Notes under the pieces: generated by a model | The model's database searches: none | What the model saw: the letters and a program-made list of their open reading frames with translations, nothing else | What the model was told of the DNA's origin: nothing | In this document: positions 28,873 to 37,205 of the stretch, piece after piece | Layout of the letters: each line of letters begins with the position of its first letter | How positions within the stretch are numbered: the stretch's first letter is position 1 | Assembly (NCBI RefSeq): GCF_004295485.1 | Contig: NZ_CP036164.1 | Location: 248,001-312,000, forward strand | DNA length: 64,000 bases | Direction of reading: 5' to 3' | From: Janibacter limosus | GTDB lineage: Bacteria > Actinomycetota > Actinomycetes > Actinomycetales > Dermatophilaceae | Position numbers and translations under genes: made by a program

Positions 28873-29931
28873 ATGACCTCGTACGACCAGCTCGTCGACC
28901 GTGTCCTCGCCAGCGCCGATGCCACCGCGCAGGACGCGCTCGCCGTCCTGCGCACACCCGACGACGAGGTGATGGGGCTCGTCGCGGCGATCTCCCGGCT
29001 GCGCCGCGAGCACTTCGGCATGACGGTCAAGGTCAACTACCTCGTCAACCTCAGGTCTGGTCTGTGCCCCGAGGACTGCGGGTACTGCTCGCAGGCACTG
29101 GGCTCGACGAGCGAGATCCTTCGCTACACCTGGCTCAGCGAGGACGAGGCGCTGGCCCAGGCGCAGGCAGGGCTTCGCGGTGGCGCGACCCGTGTCTGCA
29201 TGGTCGCCAGCGGTCGTGGCCCGAGCGAGCGTGACATCGACCGCGTCGCCGGGATGGTGGACGCGATCAAGAGCGAGCACCCCCAGGTCGAGGTCTGCGC
29301 CTGCCTCGGGCTGCTGAAGGACGGGCAGGCCGAGCGGTTGCGCGAGGCGGGCGTCGACGCCTACAACCACAACATCAACACGGCGGAGTCCCACCACGAC
29401 TCGATCGTCACCACGCACACCTACGAGGACCGGGTGCGCACGGTGGCCAAGGCGCAGGGCGCCGGGCTGTCCGCCTGCAGCGGCCTCATCGCCGGGCTGG
29501 GGGAGAGCGACGAGCAGCTCGTCGAGGCGCTCGTCGCACTGCGCGAGCTGGGCTCGGAGTCGATCCCGATCAACTTCCTCATCCCCTTCGACGGGACCCC
29601 CAAGCAGCAGACCTGGGAGCTGTCGCCCCTGCGGTGCATCAAGATCCTCGCGGCCGCGCGGCTGCTCGCCCCGGCCGCCGAGATCCGGATCGCCGCCGGT
29701 CGCGAGATGCACCTGCGCAGCCTGCAGGCCACTGGGCTGCACCTGGCCAACTCGATCTTCCTCGGGGACTACCTCACCGCTGAGGGGCAGGCTGCCGACG
29801 ACGACCTGGCGCTCCTGGCGGACAACGGCTTCGTCGTCCTCGGGTCGCCCGACGACGAGTCCGGGCCCCGGGAGGACCACCCCGTCATCCGTCGCAGGGG
29901 AGCGGGCACGCAGACCCCGGCAAACGCCTGA
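28873..29931 (+). CDS. bioB: biotin synthase
   Basis: A 352-residue radical-SAM enzyme that inserts sulfur into dethiobiotin. The radical-SAM cluster motif CPEDCGYC is at Cys65, 69 and 72. [24 protein letters not shown] is diagnostic, as is AAGREMHLR, whose Arg binds the sacrificial [2Fe-2S] cluster in E. coli BioB. The start at 28873 follows a GGAGGAAG ribosome site. No bioA, bioD or bioF is near, so biotin genes are scattered or absent. Expression is probably controlled by the divergent TetR protein. Confidence 0.95.
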   Translation: MTSYDQLVDRVLASADATAQDALAVLRTPDDEVMGLVAAISRLRREHFGMTVKVNYLVNLRSGLCPEDCGYCSQALGSTSEILRYTWLSEDEALAQAQAGLRGGATRVCMVASGRGPSERDIDRVAGMVDAIKSEHPQVEVCACLGLLKDGQAERLREAGVDAYNHNINTAESHHDSIVTTHTYEDRVRTVAKAQGAGLSACSGLIAGLGESDEQLVEALVALRELGSESIPINFLIPFDGTPKQQTWELSPLRCIKILAAARLLAPAAEIRIAAGREMHLRSLQATGLHLANSIFLGDYLTAEGQAADDDLALLADNGFVVLGSPDDESGPREDHPVIRRRGAGTQTPANA

Positions 29932-29939
29932 CGACACGA

Positions 29940-29973
29940 CGAAGGGAGGAGAGCCGCGGCTCTCCTCCCTTCG
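29940..29973. terminator. perfect 32-bp palindromic terminator
   Basis: 29941-29956 is a perfect inverted repeat of 29957-29972, rich in GAAGGGAGGAGAG. It sits between the convergent bioB and symporter genes and serves both strands. Confidence 0.8.
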
Positions 29974-29990
29974 CCCTGTCGTGCGGACGA

Positions 29991-31607
29991 TCAGTGGTCG
30001 ATCACCTCGGCCACACCGTGACCGGTGAGGCTGCGCACCTCCATCTCGGCGTACTTTGCGCGGTTGAACTCCTTGCTCGTGATCGATCCGACCCAGCCGA
30101 GGATGAAGCCGAGCGGGATGGAGATCAGGCCGGGGTTGGCCAGCGGGAAGACGGCGAAGTCCGCGCCCGGGATCATCGCGGTCTCGGATCCGGAGACGAC
30201 CGGCGAGAAGGCGATGAGGACGAGCGCCGAGGCGAGACCGCCGTACATCGACCACAGCGCGCCGCGGGTGTTGAAGCGCTTCCAGAAGAGGCTGTAGAGG
30301 ATGGTCGGCAGGTTGGCGCTCGCCGCGACGGCGAAGGCCAGGGCCACGAGGAAGGCGATGTTCTGGTCCTTGGCGAGCATGCCGCCGAGGATCGCCACGA
30401 TGCCGGTGCCCAGGGCCGCGTACCGCGAGACCTTGACCTCCTGCTCCTGGGTGGCCGTGCCGTTCTTGAAGACCTGGTTGTACAGGTCGTGCGCGACGCT
30501 GGCGCTGGCCGTGATCGTCAGTCCGGCGACCACCGCGAGGATCGTCGCGAAGGCGATGCCGGAGACGATGCCGAGCAGCCAAGAACCACCGAGCTCGAAG
30601 GCGAGCAGCGGGGCAGCGGCATTGGCCTTGCCGGGCGCGTTGGCGATGACGTCCGGGCCGACGAGGGCGCCGGCGCCGTAGCCGATGACGAGCGTCAGGA
30701 GGTAGAAGCCACCGATGAGCCAGATGGCCCACTCGACCGACTTGCGGGCCTGCTGGCTCGTGGGGACGGTGTAGAAGCGCTGCAGCACGTGGGGCAGTCC
30801 GGCCGTACCGAGGACGAGGGCGAGCGACAGCGAGATGAAGTCGATCTTGGTCGTCAGGGACTTGCCGTACTTCAGGCCCGGCTCGAGGAGCTTCTCCCCG
30901 GCCTCGGGGTTCTTGTCGACGGCGGCCTGCATGACGCCGGAGAGGTTCATGCCGAACTTGCCCAGGACCCAGAAGGTCATGATCGCGACGGCGAAGATCA
31001 GCATGACGGCCTTGATCATCTGGACCCAGGTCGTGCCCTTCATCCCGCCGATCATCACGTAGGCGACCATGACGATGCCGACCACCGCGATGACGAGGTT
31101 CTGCGCCATGGAGCCGTCGACGCCGAGCAGCAGGGAGACCAGGCCACCGGCGCCGGCCATCTGCGCCAGCAGGTAGAAGAAGGAGACCGCGAGGACCGAG
31201 CTGGCCGTCGCGATGCGCATCGGGCGCTGCTTGAGGCGGTAGGTGAGCACGTCGGCGAGCGTGAAGCGGCCCGTGTTGCGGAAGAGCTCCGCGACGAGGA
31301 GCAGCGCGACGAGCCAGGCGACGAGGAACCCGATCGAGTAGAGGAAGCCGTCATAGCCCTGCAGGGCGATGGCGCCCGCGATACCGAGGAAGCTCGCGGC
31401 GGAGAGGTAGTCGCCGGCGATGGCCAGTCCATTTTGCCGGCCGGAGAAGGACGCGCCGCCGGTGTACATCTGGCTGGCGGTCTTGGTGCCGGAGGCGACC
31501 TTGATGACGATCGCCAGCGTCACGACGACGAAGACGACGAAGATGGTGATGTTGAGAGCGGGGGACCCGGTCTTGGCCTCTGCGGCGAGGGCGACGAGAG
31601 AGCTCAT
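29991..31607 (-). CDS. actP: sodium/monocarboxylate (acetate-type) symporter
   Basis: A 538-residue SSS-family transporter with about 13 membrane helices. The marks SGRQNGLAIAGDYLSAASFLGIAG, MIGGMKGTTWVQMIKAV and GTAGLPHVLQRFYTV are those of ActP/MctC cation-monocarboxylate symporters, which take up acetate, propionate or pyruvate. The start ATG at 31607 lies two bases after the stop of the small DUF485 gene, the gene pair known from ActP-YjcH and Corynebacterium mctC. Together with acs it forms an acetate-use set. The more divergent second symporter at 32161 lies next door. Confidence 0.9.
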   Translation of the reverse strand: MSSLVALAAEAKTGSPALNITIFVVFVVVTLAIVIKVASGTKTASQMYTGGASFSGRQNGLAIAGDYLSAASFLGIAGAIALQGYDGFLYSIGFLVAWLVALLLVAELFRNTGRFTLADVLTYRLKQRPMRIATASSVLAVSFFYLLAQMAGAGGLVSLLLGVDGSMAQNLVIAVVGIVMVAYVMIGGMKGTTWVQMIKAVMLIFAVAIMTFWVLGKFGMNLSGVMQAAVDKNPEAGEKLLEPGLKYGKSLTTKIDFISLSLALVLGTAGLPHVLQRFYTVPTSQQARKSVEWAIWLIGGFYLLTLVIGYGAGALVGPDVIANAPGKANAAAPLLAFELGGSWLLGIVSGIAFATILAVVAGLTITASASVAHDLYNQVFKNGTATQEQEVKVSRYAALGTGIVAILGGMLAKDQNIAFLVALAFAVAASANLPTILYSLFWKRFNTRGALWSMYGGLASALVLIAFSPVVSGSETAMIPGADFAVFPLANPGLISIPLGFILGWVGSITSKEFNRAKYAEMEVRSLTGHGVAEVIDH

Positions 31608-31609
31608 GA

Positions 31610-31951
31610 TCAGTCCTCCTCGGGGACGATGGCCCCGACCTGGTCGAAGACCGCCTCGGCCTTGGGGTCGAGGACCCGGCTGGCCCAGCGGACGTAGATG
31701 ATGGTGATGGCGAAGGTCGTGACGAACTGACCCAGCCCGAGGATGACCCCGATGTTGATGTTGCCGAAGACCTTGGTGCTCATGAAGTCGTGGGCGAACA
31801 TCGACAGCAGCACGTAGAGGAAGTACCACGCAAGGAAGAACGCGGTGACGGGGAAGACGAAGCCGCGGAAGGTGCGGCGCAGGTCGCCGAACTCCTCGGA
31901 CTCCTGGACGGCGATGTAGCGCTCGCCGAGCGGTTGAGCGTCGTTGCTCAT
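31610..31951 (-). CDS. DUF485 membrane protein (YjcH-like)
   Basis: A 113-residue protein with two membrane helices (FPVTAFFLAWYFLYVLLSMFA and NINIGVILGLGQFVTTFAITIIYV) and the DUF485 opening QESEEFGDLRRTFRGFVFP. It accompanies acetate-type SSS transporters and is co-translated with the one downstream, perhaps as an accessory subunit. The ATG at 31951 follows a CGGAGGTGAGCC ribosome site. Confidence 0.9.
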   Translation of the reverse strand: MSNDAQPLGERYIAVQESEEFGDLRRTFRGFVFPVTAFFLAWYFLYVLLSMFAHDFMSTKVFGNINIGVILGLGQFVTTFAITIIYVRWASRVLDPKAEAVFDQVGAIVPEED

Positions 31952-32006
31952 GGCTCACCTCCGGTTGTGAGTGGGTCCGGACAGCGTTGACCGAACGAGC
32001 TACAGA

Positions 32007-32020
32007 GTGGCCCGGATCAC
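32007..32020. promoter_or_regulatory. candidate Crp/GlxR site upstream of the DUF485-symporter operon
   Basis: On the minus strand GTGATCCGGGCCAC matches the Crp/GlxR core GTGA-N6-TCAC at 7 of 8 positions, 56 bp upstream of the DUF485 start. Acetate transport is a known GlxR-type target in corynebacteria. Confidence 0.5.
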
Positions 32021-32160
32021 GCACCCACGTCCGGGACCGCCGCGGGGCAGGCGGCCGGCGGGTGCTGCCGTCGCCGTGCGGGCGGCCCGGACGCGACGAA
32101 CGGCAGGTTGTGCGGGACGAGCGGTCGGCGTCGAGCGGTGGTCGCGCTCCGGCGTTGCGG

Positions 32161-33684
32161 TCAGCTGCCCTCGACCAGCACGTCCTCGGGGGTGTGCAGT
32201 CTCGTCATCGTGCGGGCCCAGCGCCGTGGCCGGGAGGCCGGCGTGAGCAGCGAGACGACGATCGTCACGACGAAGGCGAGGGGCGTCGCCCAGGCGGTCG
32301 GCGCCGCCACCAGTGCTCCCGGCCAGCCGGCCGGGGCGAGGCCCATCACGGACACGATCGCGGCGATGACCGTGGTCAGCCCGCCCACCGTCACCCCGGC
32401 GGCGGCTCCCTTCGCCGTCAGCCGGGTCCACCAGACGCCGAGGATGAGCAGCGGCGCAAAGGTGGCGGCCGCGATGGCGAAGGCGTGACCGACGGCGGAG
32501 GAGATGCCGACGGGCTCGGCGGTGATGGCGGCGACGAAGGGGGCCAGCACCCCGACGAGAGCAGCGAGGCGGAAGGAGGAGGCGGGCGGGACGTCCCCCC
32601 GGGACAGCCGAGCGGTGAGCGGCCGCATCACGTCCTGGTCGATGGCGCCGGCGACCGACATCGCCACACCGGAGGCCGTGGCCAGGAACGCGGCGAAGGC
32701 GCCGCCGGCGACGAGCGCTGTGAGCAGCTGGCCGTCGAGCCCGGGGAGCACGGCTCCCGGGAGGGCGAGGACGACGGTGCGGCTGGCGTCGCCCCCGACG
32801 TCGCCGTGGTCGAGGTAGGCCCGCCCGAGGTAGCCGTAGATCGGCGGGAAGACGTAGAAGATGCTCAGCAGGGCCAGCACCGACACGGTCGTGCGACGGG
32901 CGGCGACGCCGTCGGGGTTGGTGTAGAAGCGCACGGCGATGTGGGGCAGGCCCATCGTCCCCAGGCACAGGGCCGCGAGGGTGCTGTAGGTCGTGAAGAG
33001 CGTGCGGCTCGTGGGCTCGTCGCTCGTGAGCGGCTCCCACCACGAGGTGGCCGCCTGCGGTATCGGCCCCCCGTCGCGCTGCCAGACCAGGAGCAGGACG
33101 AAGGCGGGGACGGCGATCGCCGTGAGCTTGATCCAGTACTGCACGGACTGGACGAGGGTCACCGAGCGCATGCCGCCGGCGGCGACGTTGAGGACGACGA
33201 TCACGGTCAGGACGGTGGCCCCGACCCAGGTGGGCAGACCGCTGACGTGGCGAAGGGCGAGCCCGGCGCCTTGCATCTGGGGCAGCAGGTAGAGCCAGCC
33301 GATCCCGACCACGAGCAGGGCGCAGCCCCGCCGCAGGGTGCGCGACTCCAGTCGTGACTCCGCGAAGTCGGGGAGGGTGTAGGCGCCGGAGCGCCGCAGG
33401 GGAGCGGCGATGAGGATGAGCAGCACGAGGTAGCCGACGGTGTAGCCGATCGGCATCCAGAGCATGTCGACGCCCCGGTCGTAGACCAGGCCGGCCACGC
33501 CCAGATAGCTTGCGGCCGAGAGGTACTCGCCGCTGATGGCGCTGGCGTTGCGCCACGGCGAGACGGCCCGACCCGCGACGTAGAAGTCACTCGTCCCCTT
33601 AGCCAGCCGCAGGCCGAGGGCGCCGAGGGTGAGCGTGGTGAGGCAGACGAGGGCGATCGCCAGGACGCTGAGCGGCTCGCTCAC
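32161..33684 (-). CDS. second sodium/solute symporter (SSS family)
   Basis: A 507-residue SSS transporter with about 13 helices. FYVAGRAVSPWRNASAISGEYLSAASYLGVAGLV and GTMGLPHIAVRFYTNPDG place it near ActP, but it is clearly a different paralogue from 29991, with lower similarity and a short charged tail. Monocarboxylates such as pyruvate or acetate are the likely class of substrate. GTG at 33684 overlaps the stop of the small membrane protein (GTGA). It is last in an operon with a LytS-type kinase and a LytTR regulator, so its expression is probably coupled to ligand sensing. Confidence 0.87.
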   Translation of the reverse strand: MSEPLSVLAIALVCLTTLTLGALGLRLAKGTSDFYVAGRAVSPWRNASAISGEYLSAASYLGVAGLVYDRGVDMLWMPIGYTVGYLVLLILIAAPLRRSGAYTLPDFAESRLESRTLRRGCALLVVGIGWLYLLPQMQGAGLALRHVSGLPTWVGATVLTVIVVLNVAAGGMRSVTLVQSVQYWIKLTAIAVPAFVLLLVWQRDGGPIPQAATSWWEPLTSDEPTSRTLFTTYSTLAALCLGTMGLPHIAVRFYTNPDGVAARRTTVSVLALLSIFYVFPPIYGYLGRAYLDHGDVGGDASRTVVLALPGAVLPGLDGQLLTALVAGGAFAAFLATASGVAMSVAGAIDQDVMRPLTARLSRGDVPPASSFRLAALVGVLAPFVAAITAEPVGISSAVGHAFAIAAATFAPLLILGVWWTRLTAKGAAAGVTVGGLTTVIAAIVSVMGLAPAGWPGALVAAPTAWATPLAFVVTIVVSLLTPASRPRRWARTMTRLHTPEDVLVEGS

Positions 33685-34052
33685 CGGCGGCCCACGAGGT
33701 CGCCGAACTCGGCCTCGATCCGCTCGCTGGAGCGGGTGTACCACCACGCGGTGAGGACGACCCCGGGGTAGACGAGGGCGCCCAGGACGATCCACGGCAC
33801 GGGGAGGTCGAGGATGCTCAGTCGCCGGGTCGCTGGGACCAGCGCGAAGAGGAGGGGGAGTGCGCCGAGGGTCACCGCGCCGAAGGCCAGCGTGCCCAGT
33901 GACAGCTGCAGCTGCGCCCGCACGAGTGAGCTGACATAGGCGGTGCCGAGCTGTGAGTTGCCGGCGATCTCGTCCCGGACGGTGCGCGGGCGGGTGTGAC
34001 GGCTGGGGCGACGCGTGCGGGTCACGCGCACGCGGACCGGTGGGGTGCTCAT
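33681..34052 (-). CDS. small membrane protein, DUF485-like partner of the symporter
   Basis: A 123-residue protein with a basic N-terminus (RVRVTRTRRPSRHTRPRT), a short helix LGTAYVSSLVRAQLQLSLGTL, and two membrane helices (about residues 55-75 and 85-108). Its size, topology and position before an SSS symporter parallel DUF485 proteins, though the DUF485 sequence marks are weak. It overlaps the response-regulator stop at the start (ATGA) and the symporter start at its end. Confidence 0.78.
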   Translation of the reverse strand: MSTPPVRVRVTRTRRPSRHTRPRTVRDEIAGNSQLGTAYVSSLVRAQLQLSLGTLAFGAVTLGALPLLFALVPATRRLSILDLPVPWIVLGALVYPGVVLTAWWYTRSSERIEAEFGDLVGRR

Positions 34053-34819
34053 CCGTCGTCGGTGGTCGTGCGAGGCCGCAGCAGGGTGCCGCGCAGGTGC
34101 CGGGTGTGCCGACGGCTCACCTGCAGCTCGATGTCGTCGACGATCACGGTGCAGCGACCGCCGTCGTTGTGGATCTCGCTGATGTGCCGGGTCGAGACGA
34201 GCGTCGAGCGGTGGATGCGGACGAAGCCCGCGTCGGCCCACTGCTCCTCGAGGGTCGCCAGCGGGATGCGGACGAGGTGCGAGCCCGTCGGGGTGTGCAG
34301 GCGGGCGTAGTCGCCCTGGGCCTGGACCCAGCGGATGTCGCTGCGGGGGATGAACCGCGTGACGCCGCCCAGCTCGACCGGGATCGTCTCGTCGTCCTCG
34401 GGGGTGGCGGAGGCAGGTGCGTCCCGATCGCCAGCGGCCAGGCACCGGCGGACGGCCTCGCCGATCCGCTCGGGGCGGACCGGCTTCATGATGTAGTCGA
34501 CGGCGTCGAGGTCGAAGGCGTCGACCGCGTGGGTGTCGTGCGCGGTGACGAAGACGACCTGCGGCCGCTCGGTGAAGCGCCGGATCACCCGGGCCAGCTG
34601 CATGCCGTCGAGGCCGGGCATCGAGATGTCGCTGAAGACCACGTCGATGCTCTCGCGCTCGAGCGCAGCCAGGGCGGCCGTGCCGCTGGACGCGGTGAGC
34701 ACCCGCCCGACCCGATCGTCCTGGTCGAGCAGCCAGGCGACCTCGTTGCGTGCTGGCGCCTCGTCGTCGACGACGAGCACGGTGAGCGCTGCGGGCTGTG
34801 GCGGACGCGGCATGGCCAC
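34049..34819 (-). CDS. LytTR family response regulator
   Basis: A 256-residue regulator with an N-terminal receiver domain (LVVDDEAPARNEV; phosphoacceptor Asp64 in FSDISMPGLDG; VTAHDTHAVDAF; Lys in YIMKPV) and a C-terminal LytTR DNA-binding domain (IRWVQAQGDYARLHT, FVRIHRSTLVS, VSRRHTRHLRGTL). GTG at 34819 is four bases after the kinase stop; ATG at 34813 is the alternative. It is the cognate partner of the upstream kinase. The arrangement resembles BtsSR/YpdAB-type systems, which sense pyruvate and control transporters. Confidence 0.9.
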   Translation of the reverse strand: MAMPRPPQPAALTVLVVDDEAPARNEVAWLLDQDDRVGRVLTASSGTAALAALERESIDVVFSDISMPGLDGMQLARVIRRFTERPQVVFVTAHDTHAVDAFDLDAVDYIMKPVRPERIGEAVRRCLAAGDRDAPASATPEDDETIPVELGGVTRFIPRSDIRWVQAQGDYARLHTPTGSHLVRIPLATLEEQWADAGFVRIHRSTLVSTRHISEIHNDGGRCTVIVDDIELQVSRRHTRHLRGTLLRPRTTTDDG

Positions 34820-34823
34820 CAGA

Positions 34824-36023
34824 CTAGGCCGGTTCCTCGAGCGCCGGGGAGTACTTGGGTACTCGGAAGGAGACCCTCATCCCGGCGCCGGGCGCGGTGT
34901 CGACGACCAGACCGAACTCTTCGCCGTAGACCTGCCGCAGCCGGGCGTCGACATTGCCCAGCCCCACGGAGTCGGAGCGTGACTGGCCGTCGAGGATCTT
35001 GCGGATGGCGTCGGGGCTGGCCCCGACACCGTCGTCGTCGACGCTGATCTCCGCCTCGCTGCCGTGGTCGGTCGCGCTCAACGTGACGTGACCCGGCCCC
35101 TCCTTGGGCGCGAGTCCGTGGCGCACGGCGTTCTCCACGAGGGGCTGGATGGCGAGATAGGGCACCCGGACCGGCAGCACCTCCGGGGCGATCTTGAGCG
35201 TGATGGCCAGCCGGTCGCCGAATCGGGCCTGCTCCAGCACGAGGTAGCGCTCGACATTGCGCAGCTCCTCGCTGACGGTCGTGAAGGCCCCACCGCGACG
35301 CAGCGCATAGCGGGTGAAGTCCGCGAACTCGAGCAGCAGCTCGCGGGCCCGGGCCGGGTCGGTGCGCACGAAGGAGGCGATCGCGGCGAGCGAGTTGTAG
35401 ATGAAGTGCGGGGAGATCTGGGCCCTCAGGGCTCGCAGCTCGGCCTCCATCGCGCGTGTCCGCTCGTAGCCGAGATCGGCGAGCTCGACCTGGGTGGCCA
35501 CCCAGGACGCGACCTCCTCCGCGGCCCGGGCCAGGCCGGCCGACACGGCCGGGCCGTACCCGGCGATGGCCCCGATGACCCGGTCGTCCACGACCACCGG
35601 TGCGATGACCGCGGCCCGGATCGAGCAGTCGGTGCTGGTGCAGGTCACGACGTCCGGGCCGAGGACCACGGGCTGACCCGAGGCGAGGACCTGCGCTGCC
35701 TGGTCCATGACTGCGGGCAGGTGGTGCCTCCCTTCGCCCTCCCAGACGATGACGCTGGAGGCATCGCAGACCGCCAGGCCGGGGGTCGCGAGCATCGCCT
35801 TGAGGTAGGGGGCCGCGCGCTCGCACCCGTCGTCGGTGAACCCGTCGGCCAGGTGCCGGGCGGCCTCGGAGGCGGTGTGCAGGGTCTCGTAGGTCGCCTG
35901 GTCGGTGACCGAGATGAAGCCGGGACGTGCCCGGCGCCACCGCACGAGGGTGACGACCAGCCAGAGCGCGAGGAAGGCGCCCGTGACCACCACCACAGTG
36001 GGGAGGTGCAGGCCGGCAGTCAT
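34824..36023 (-). CDS. LytS-type sensor histidine kinase
   Basis: A 399-residue kinase: one N-terminal membrane helix (about residues 8-27), a GAF-like sensor region (about 45-185, with CTSTDCSI), then a His_kinase domain with the H-box RAQISPHFIYNSLAAI (His206) and an HATPase domain (QPLVENAVRHGLAPKEG, DDDGVGASP, GLGNVDARL). Most LytS relatives have several membrane helices; this one has a single anchor and probably senses through the GAF-like part. ATG at 36023 lies six bases after TAGGGT, so it is probably leaderless. Divergent from the Fic gene. Confidence 0.9.
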   Translation of the reverse strand: MTAGLHLPTVVVVTGAFLALWLVVTLVRWRRARPGFISVTDQATYETLHTASEAARHLADGFTDDGCERAAPYLKAMLATPGLAVCDASSVIVWEGEGRHHLPAVMDQAAQVLASGQPVVLGPDVVTCTSTDCSIRAAVIAPVVVDDRVIGAIAGYGPAVSAGLARAAEEVASWVATQVELADLGYERTRAMEAELRALRAQISPHFIYNSLAAIASFVRTDPARARELLLEFADFTRYALRRGGAFTTVSEELRNVERYLVLEQARFGDRLAITLKIAPEVLPVRVPYLAIQPLVENAVRHGLAPKEGPGHVTLSATDHGSEAEISVDDDGVGASPDAIRKILDGQSRSDSVGLGNVDARLRQVYGEEFGLVVDTAPGAGMRVSFRVPKYSPALEEPA

Positions 36024-36029
36024 GGCGGA

Positions 36030-36049
36030 ACCCTAGTGCGGCCTAGGCT
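36030..36049. promoter_or_regulatory. divergent leaderless promoters, kinase and Fic genes
   Basis: TAGGGT on the minus strand (36035-36030) ends six bases before the kinase ATG, and TAGGCT on the plus strand (36044-36049) ends six bases before the Fic GTG at 36056. Start codons are 32 bp apart. Confidence 0.7.
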
Positions 36050-36055
36050 GGCACG

Positions 36056-36910
36056 GTGCCTGACACCAGCCCTCTCGTTGCCGCCCTGACCCAGCTCGCC
36101 GCCCTGCCCGAGGTGGCGGCGGCCTCCGACCATGCCCGTGAGGTGTGTACGCAGCTGCGCTGGCACGAGGCGCTGCGACGTCGCATCCCCGAGGCCTCGG
36201 CCGAGTCGCGGGTGCGTGGCGCCTGGGCGAGCGCGGAGCTCGACGGCGCCCGCTCGACCGCGTCGATCGTGCGCGAGATCATGATGGGCGCCCGGGGGCG
36301 CAGCGCCGAGCCGGACCCGGCAGAGCGCGTGATCCACGGAGCGATCGCCGCCACCGCCGAGACCGAGCACCTGCGCGACCTCGTGACGCACTCCCCGGGT
36401 CAGGCGCTGGCGCGCCTGCACACGGCCGCTGCGGCCCAGCTCGTGGACGACCGCGACCAGCTCGGCCGGCCGCGGGTCGAGGGGGAGGGGTGCGACGAGT
36501 TCGCCGACCTCGGTCCCGCGCCGACGGGGGAAGAGCTGCGGCGACGCCTCGACGGGATCATCGAGCTGATGCGCTCGGCCAGCGAGGCCCCGGCACTCGT
36601 GGTCGCGTCGATCGTCCACGCCGAGATCGCGACAGTGCGTCCCTTCGTCGTCGGCAACGGCCTCGTCGCCCGCGCCGTCGAGCGCGCTCTCATCGCTGCC
36701 ACGGGGCTGGACCCGACCGGTGTCGCGGTGCCGGAGGCCGGCCACGGGCACGAAGGGGGACCGGCCTACCTCGGCTCGCTCAACGGCTACGTCCACGGCG
36801 GTGCTCCGGGGGTGTCGCTGTGGCTCAAGCACTGCGGCGACTCGCTCGTGGCGGGTGCGGAGGAGGGCTGGCGGGTGGCCGAGTCGGTGCGCGCCGGGCG
36901 GCTGGGCTAG
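36056..36910 (+). CDS. Fic-fold protein with degenerate catalytic motif
   Basis: A 284-residue protein resembling the actinobacterial Fic-like proteins encoded beside ssd. The core HAEIATVRPFVVGNGLVARAVERAL aligns with the Fic motif HPFxx(D/E)GNGRxxR, but the catalytic His is Arg (residue 195), the acidic residue is Val and the first Arg is Leu. AMP transfer is therefore unlikely, and the protein may be a binding or regulatory remnant of the fold. GTG at 36056 is six bases after TAGGCT. The next feature is the 6C RNA, then the tad locus. Confidence 0.8.
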   Translation: MPDTSPLVAALTQLAALPEVAAASDHAREVCTQLRWHEALRRRIPEASAESRVRGAWASAELDGARSTASIVREIMMGARGRSAEPDPAERVIHGAIAATAETEHLRDLVTHSPGQALARLHTAAAAQLVDDRDQLGRPRVEGEGCDEFADLGPAPTGEELRRRLDGIIELMRSASEAPALVVASIVHAEIATVRPFVVGNGLVARAVERALIAATGLDPTGVAVPEAGHGHEGGPAYLGSLNGYVHGGAPGVSLWLKHCGDSLVAGAEEGWRVAESVRAGRLG

Positions 36911-36951
36911 AGGCTGGGCCAGAACTGGGAAAAACCTGAAGGCGCGTCGAA

Positions 36952-36979
36952 TTGCGCTCACAGAAATCACGATTACAGT
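36952..36979 (+). promoter_or_regulatory. candidate promoter of the 6C RNA
   Basis: TTGCGC (36952-36957) and TACAGT (36974-36979) with a 16-bp spacer; transcription would start near 36986. Confidence 0.6.
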
Positions 36980-36984
36980 TCTTC

Positions 36985-37089
36985 TCAGTTGCTCCCTTCG
37001 GGTCGAGCAACCAACGCACGGCTCCCTCCCCCCCGGAGTCCGCGCGTTGACGGCCCCGGCGCTCCCCCGCCGGGGCCGTCCCCTTTTTT
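36985..37089 (+). ncRNA. 6C small RNA
   Basis: About 105 nt of conserved actinobacterial 6C type. Hairpin 1 is GTTGCTC/GAGCAAC. A second stem, CAACGC/GCGTTG with inner GGCTCC/GGAG(T)CC, exposes a loop with seven consecutive C. The terminator hairpin, with a second C-rich loop (CTCCCCC), ends in T6. Position beside ssd matches the B11/6C RNA of mycobacteria. C-rich loops of this class are thought to pair with G-rich ribosome binding sites. Confidence 0.8.
37049..37089 (+). terminator. intrinsic terminator of the 6C RNA
   Basis: GACGGCCCCGGCG (37049-37061) pairs with 37068-37080, followed by TTTTTT at 37084-37089. It is the clearest T-tailed terminator in the window. Confidence 0.9.
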
Positions 37090-37205
37090 GCCACGACATC
37101 TGGGTCGGCGGGGACTCGTCCACAGGCTCTGCCTGACGAAGGGGGTTGTCCCCAGTCGTGCGGCGAGCCGGCCGCAGGGTGGGGCGGCGCGGCAGGGTCG
37201 CGGTC

